The notes under the pieces were generated by a model that was not told where the DNA came from, searched no databases, and saw only the letters and a list, made by a program, of their open reading frames with translations. Below, piece by piece: positions 23,423 to 26,705 of a stretch of DNA of 26,705 nucleotides. The translations under genes and the position numbers were made by a program. Within the stretch, counting starts at the first letter, position 1; each line of letters begins with the position of its first letter. Origin of the DNA: JACQBY01 sp041486115 (GTDB taxonomy: Bacteria > Nitrospirota > Nitrospiria > JACQBW01); assembly GCA_041486115.1 (NCBI GenBank), contig JBGPKT010000020.1:1-26705 (forward strand), read 5' to 3'.

Positions 23423-25027
23423 TTACACTCCTCTTAACCGCATGAGGTCCTTGATGATTTGTTGAACATCCACCGGACCGTCGCTGTTCACGCTCAAGAC
23501 AAACGGGCGCTCTTCCTCTCCGGGAGGTTTTGCGTTCCTGATCTGCCAGTTGAGGACATCGATGCCGGCTTCCGACGCATCCTCTCCTTTTCGGATTCGA
23601 TCCGATATCCGCTGGCGCAAAACCGGCTCGGAACCGGTGACTTCGAGGATGATAAAAGGGACGCCTCCTTCCCTGGCCGTCTCCTCCATGATTCTTCTCT
23701 GTTCTTGCCGTAAAAAGGTTCCATCGAGAATCACCGAAAAGTCCGCTTTAAGGAGTTCTCCGGCCATTATCTTCAGCCTCTCGTAAGTCCGGCGGGTCGT
23801 ATCGGGGGCATAAAGACCCTTTTCTATATCCAACGAAGTCCGCTTCGAGCCGGGCACCCCTGCCAGCCGTTTTCGCTCAACATCCGTTCTGATCCGGATC
23901 GCGCCCGTCTGTTCGGCAATTTGTTGAGTCAAAACACTTTTGCCGGCTCCCGAGAGGCCATACGTCACCAGGAGAAACCCCGGGGAGGTTCTGATATATT
24001 CTCCGGCAAGATGAATATACGCTTGATATTCCTGCCGAAGGAGTTTTTGTTCATTTGGATCAAGACTCATCTGGCTTAACCGAATGGAGGCCACCTTGGC
24101 TCTGACCATAGCCCTGTAGACTTTATAGAGTCGTAAAACCTGCAGACCGGCATAATCGCCGCTCGCCTCAAGATAGAGATTCAAGAACCGGTTCGAAAAG
24201 GGGGAGTGCCCCCGGTCATCCAGGTCCATTAAAAGAAAAGCGAGATCGCTGATCACATCAATAAAACGGAGCGCTTCGTTAAATTCAAGACAGTCAAAAA
24301 CAACCACCCGGCCTTCGATCAACACCATGTTCGCCAGGTGAAGGTCGCCGTGGCATTCCCGGACAAAGCCGGCTTCCTTCCGTTTCAGAAACATTTTCCG
24401 GCTTGCGAGCAACGTCTCCTCTGTCCAGAAGCGGAGTTTATTAATCTCTTCCAGTATCTCCGGATCTTTTTCGAATCCATCGATCAGCGTAAAATTATCC
24501 CTCATCGGCCAGGCAATCCGCTCCGGGGCTCCGGCAGGCATCTCTTCACCCGCGATTTGAGTCAGCCGGTGAAACTCCGCCAGTTCGATGGCAAGAGGAT
24601 CGAGCTGTTCTCTCTTTAATTCTCCCCGCTCCAGCACCCGGTCGAGTTCCTGACTCCGGTCAAACTGCTTCATCATAACGGCATATTCAATCGGCGGCCC
24701 AATGCCATTGAACTCCGGCTGGCGTTCACGTCCGGTCTTTGGATCGACCGATCCACATGTCGGACCGGTAATGGTGATCAGTCCGAGGTAAAGTGCGGGA
24801 GCCAGGCGGCGGTTCAGACGAAGCTCTTCCTGGCAATAAAAGCGACGTTTCTCAAGGGTTGAAAAATCGACAAAACCGAGGTTGACCGGCTTCTTTATTT
24901 TGTACGCAAACCTTCCGGTCAATAGCACCCAAGAAATATGCGTCTCGATCAGCTCGATTTTCTCAACGGGGTGGCCATAAAAAGCAGGATTTTTAAGCGC
25001 TTCAATGAGCGGGTTTTTCTGAATCAT
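23423..25027 (-). CDS. Bifunctional aminoglycoside phosphotransferase-like/P-loop ATPase protein
   Basis: A 534-residue two-domain protein. Residues 1-340 form an APH/choline-kinase-like domain with the catalytic HGDLHLAN (226-233) and metal-binding Asp245 in FDCLEFN. Residues 350-534 form a P-loop domain with Walker A GLSGAGKS (357-364) of the zeta-toxin/nucleotide-kinase type. This fusion is widespread and often named bifunctional aminoglycoside phosphotransferase/ATP-binding protein; its substrate is unknown and drug resistance should not be assumed. Residues about 87-100 (TGPTCGSVDPKTGR) are encoded by a copy of the 23-bp repeat found at 3287-3343 plus its flank, apparently an in-frame insertion before the conserved IEYAVMM strand. 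ATG 25027 has no ribosome site and is 6 nt after a predicted -10, suggesting a leaderless mRNA. Confidence 0.88.
   Translation of the reverse strand: MIQKNPLIEALKNPAFYGHPVEKIELIETHISWVLLTGRFAYKIKKPVNLGFVDFSTLEKRRFYCQEELRLNRRLAPALYLGLITITGPTCGSVDPKTGRERQPEFNGIGPPIEYAVMMKQFDRSQELDRVLERGELKREQLDPLAIELAEFHRLTQIAGEEMPAGAPERIAWPMRDNFTLIDGFEKDPEILEEINKLRFWTEETLLASRKMFLKRKEAGFVRECHGDLHLANMVLIEGRVVVFDCLEFNEALRFIDVISDLAFLLMDLDDRGHSPFSNRFLNLYLEASGDYAGLQVLRLYKVYRAMVRAKVASIRLSQMSLDPNEQKLLRQEYQAYIHLAGEYIRTSPGFLLVTYGLSGAGKSVLTQQIAEQTGAIRIRTDVERKRLAGVPGSKRTSLDIEKGLYAPDTTRRTYERLKIMAGELLKADFSVILDGTFLRQEQRRIMEETAREGGVPFIILEVTGSEPVLRQRISDRIRKGEDASEAGIDVLNWQIRNAKPPGEEERPFVLSVNSDGPVDVQQIIKDLMRLRGV
24732..24754 (-). 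repeat. Copy of the 23-bp palindromic motif inside a coding sequence
   Basis: On the minus strand it differs by one base from each of the two copies at 3287-3343. A 20-base stretch (24731-24750) is identical to 3325-3344. Homology extends 15 bp upstream in the repeat orientation (24755-24769), matching the inter-repeat spacer at 3306-3320 with one indel and one substitution. It includes the perfect inverted repeat GGATCG-AC-CGATCC (24741-24754). It encodes residues 92-99 of the phosphotransferase/ATPase in frame. Confidence 0.85.
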
Positions 25028-25033
25028 CTGCTG

Positions 25034-25062
25034 TTTATACCCGATTCAGGAAGAAATATCAA
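25034..25062 (-). promoter_or_regulatory. Strong predicted promoter, leaderless, for the phosphotransferase/ATPase gene
   Basis: Minus-strand TTGATA (25057-25062) and TATAAA (25034-25039) with a 17-bp spacer, both 5/6. Only 6 nt separate the -10 from the ATG at 25027, so transcription would start at or next to the A of ATG. Confidence 0.65.
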
Positions 25063-25070
25063 AATGATGC

Positions 25071-26246
25071 TTAACGAAGAGGTTCCCGGATAACCCAAAA
25101 TTTAAGCAAAAAAGCGGCCAGAAAGGCGCACCCGGCTGAGACGCTGAAAGCCAGTTGTGGACTCCAGGCCTCCCAGAGCCATCCAAACAAAATGGAGGAA
25201 GGAAGAAGAAGAAACCCGGCGGTTAAATGAAACCATCCAAAAGCGGTTCCCAGTAAAGAGGAGGGGGCCAGATCGGCCACCAGCGCCTTTTCCACCCCCT
25301 CGGTTGCCGCCATAAAGAGCCCATAAAAGGCAAATAGTGGCCAGAGCGACCAGAGTTGAAATCCTTTAAAACCGAGGAACAGATAAAAGAGGCCGTAAAT
25401 GGTCCACCCGGCTACAATCAGCCGGGTCCGGCCGATCCGGTCTGACAGAGCCGAAAGAGGCGTTGAAAAAAGAGCGGCGGTCAGGGAGACGACGCCCCAG
25501 ATTAACGGAACCTGTTCGTCGGGAAGGCCCAAATCTTTTGCCCGGAGGAGGAGAAAAGTATTGGAGGCGTTGCCGAGGGTAAACAGGGCCAGGACAACAA
25601 GATACCGTTTAAATTTTGGAGGAAAGCCGCGGAGGTTCCATTCAAAGGGGGAAGGAATTGTTTTCTCAATCCGCGCCGGCTCGCGGATCCACAAAGTCAT
25701 TAAAACGGTGACCGTCCCGGGCAAGGCAACCCAGAGGAATATTTCCCGAATCGGCATATTCCGGGAGAGAAGCCATGCCGCCATAAAAGGTCCGATCACC
25801 GATCCAAAGCTGTCAAACGCCCGATGGATCCCGAAAGCGAAACCCCTCCGATCCTGTGGTACCGAAAGGGCCAACAGGGCATCTCTGGGGGAAGTCCGCA
25901 ACCCTTTTCCCAATCGGTCCCCAAACCGGAGGAGCAGAACCACCGGCCAGGAGCCGGCCAGTGAAAGCAATGGCCGGGAAACCGCAGCAAGGGAGTAGCC
26001 TCCCACCACCCAGGGCTTGGTCGATCGCGTTCGGTCCGAAAGAACGCCTGAAAATAATTTAAAGAGGCTTCCGGCGCTTTCCGCAATCCCTTCGATTAAT
26101 CCCAGAGCTTTTGGACCGGCCATTAAAACCGCGGTCACATAAATAGGGAGAAGGGAATAGACCAGTTCCCCGGCCGTATCGTTAAAAAAACTGATCCAGC
26201 TTAATAACCATACCGTCGGAGGGAGGAGAAATAAGGCTTTAATCAT
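25071..26246 (-). CDS. MFS transporter
   Basis: Major facilitator of 391 residues with about 12 hydrophobic helices. The motif-A loop GVLSDRTRSTKP (residues 67-78) sits between helices 2 and 3, and a second motif-A copy SALSDRIGRTRLIV lies between helices 8 and 9. The loop RFGDRLGKGLRTSPRDALLA (about 107-126) is characteristic of a bacterial MFS subgroup of unknown substrate. The start ATG at 26246 overlaps the end of the metal-binding protein gene by 8 bp, and there is no ribosome site, so translation is probably coupled. The substrate may relate to the metal uptake genes, but this is only context. The 44-bp gap downstream holds the promoter of the next gene. Confidence 0.88.
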   Translation of the reverse strand: MIKALFLLPPTVWLLSWISFFNDTAGELVYSLLPIYVTAVLMAGPKALGLIEGIAESAGSLFKLFSGVLSDRTRSTKPWVVGGYSLAAVSRPLLSLAGSWPVVLLLRFGDRLGKGLRTSPRDALLALSVPQDRRGFAFGIHRAFDSFGSVIGPFMAAWLLSRNMPIREIFLWVALPGTVTVLMTLWIREPARIEKTIPSPFEWNLRGFPPKFKRYLVVLALFTLGNASNTFLLLRAKDLGLPDEQVPLIWGVVSLTAALFSTPLSALSDRIGRTRLIVAGWTIYGLFYLFLGFKGFQLWSLWPLFAFYGLFMAATEGVEKALVADLAPSSLLGTAFGWFHLTAGFLLLPSSILFGWLWEAWSPQLAFSVSAGCAFLAAFLLKFWVIREPLR

Positions 26247-26705
26247 GGACGATCACATTGGCCGGATCAATCCCTTTGAGAGCCTCCGGGTTCCCCCCAA
26301 GGACCTTTGCCATGGTACTCACATCCTCAACCATCATGCCGATATAGGTATGCTCGGGAGAGTTAGGCTCGCCCGGAAGATCGTCATCCCGAAGGGTGCT
26401 GACATACTTCACCCCGGCCTCCCGTCCGATCTGGTCCAGGGCCTTGCTCGGGAAAACCTCTGAACCAAAAATCGCCGGCACCTTCTCGGCCTTGAGCTGG
26501 TCGATCAGGCGAACCATCTCCTGGGGAGAAGGTTCCGAAAAACTGGAGGGTTGAATAGCGCCAATAACGGTACACCCGTATCGGGGGCAAAAATAGGCCC
26601 AGGAATCATGATAGGTGACCAATTTGCGGTTCTTGGGAGGAATCGTCTGAAGGACTGCCGTAATGGCCTTATCCAGTTGATTCAATCGTTCAAGGTAGAT
26701 CTTGC
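26239..26705 (-). CDS. Metal ABC transporter substrate-binding protein, ZnuA/TroA family (partial, N-terminus off window)
   Basis: C-terminal ~154 codons of a cluster A-I solute-binding protein for zinc or manganese. Visible family features are YLERLNQLDKAI at the right edge, the metal-ligand His in VTYHDSWAYF, the acidic position in IFGSEVFPSKAL and the closing DPANVIVHD strand. The frame is open to the window edge, so the true start lies outside; a TTG at 26685 is internal. The insertion CPRYGC after the His ligand is small. It overlaps the MFS gene by 8 bp in the same direction. The permease and ATPase genes would be expected upstream, beyond the window. Zinc versus manganese cannot be decided. 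Confidence 0.88.
   Translation of the reverse strand, partial: KIYLERLNQLDKAITAVLQTIPPKNRKLVTYHDSWAYFCPRYGCTVIGAIQPSSFSEPSPQEMVRLIDQLKAEKVPAIFGSEVFPSKALDQIGREAGVKYVSTLRDDDLPGEPNSPEHTYIGMMVEDVSTMAKVLGGNPEALKGIDPANVIVHD

Overview
The window reads as chromosomal DNA of a Gram-negative bacterium. Support for an outer membrane comes from a complete RND efflux trio with an outer-membrane channel, several lipoprotein signal peptides, a predicted outer-membrane beta-barrel beside CopC/CopD, and a NagZ-type cell-wall recycling enzyme. The mix of genes (type-2 thymidine/AMP phosphorylase next to a beta-CASP nuclease, AarF/UbiB kinase, CopC/CopD) would suit Nitrospirota or a deltaproteobacterial-type lineage, but this is only an impression. 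All genes are on the minus strand except one 79-codon gene (7274-7513). No rRNA, tRNA, CRISPR array, transposase or integrase was recognised, and no gap between genes exceeds about 200 bases.

Layout, in minus-strand transcription order from the right. 26705-25071: the end of a metal-binding ABC transporter lipoprotein gene overlapping an MFS transporter gene. 25027-23423: a two-domain phosphotransferase-like/P-loop ATPase, probably from a leaderless mRNA. 23346-17517: an RND pump operon (adaptor, pump, outer-membrane factor) with a promoter overlapped by a dyad and ended by a good intrinsic terminator. 17396-12773: UbiB-like kinase, beta-CASP metallo-hydrolase and nucleoside phosphorylase in one run. 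12687-9925: a copper module made of a small His-rich secreted protein, an outer-membrane barrel, CopC and CopD. 9824-7517: glmM, a four-helix membrane protein and an ICMT-type methyltransferase. 7274-7513 (+): an orphan small protein. 7103-4473: a hybrid histidine kinase preceded by a short leader ORF and divergent from the small gene. 4293-3376: a patatin-like lipoprotein. 3188-1: an operon of chagasin-like inhibitor, queE, pepA and nagZ (cut by the window edge).

The most unusual signal is a 23-bp palindromic motif. It occurs twice in tandem (34-bp period) in the 3287-3343 intergenic stretch, and once more 21 kb away inside the coding sequence of the phosphotransferase/ATPase gene (24732-24754), where it adds codons without breaking the frame. 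It looks like a dispersed repeat family able to sit inside a protein-coding gene. Other points of interest are two candidate leaderless promoters, operator-like dyads in three control regions, tiny ORFs that stop directly before real start codons, a chagasin-type protease inhibitor without a signal peptide, and a copper module in which two predicted mature proteins begin with histidine. Promoters were found by eye as -35/-10 pairs and have not been tested.
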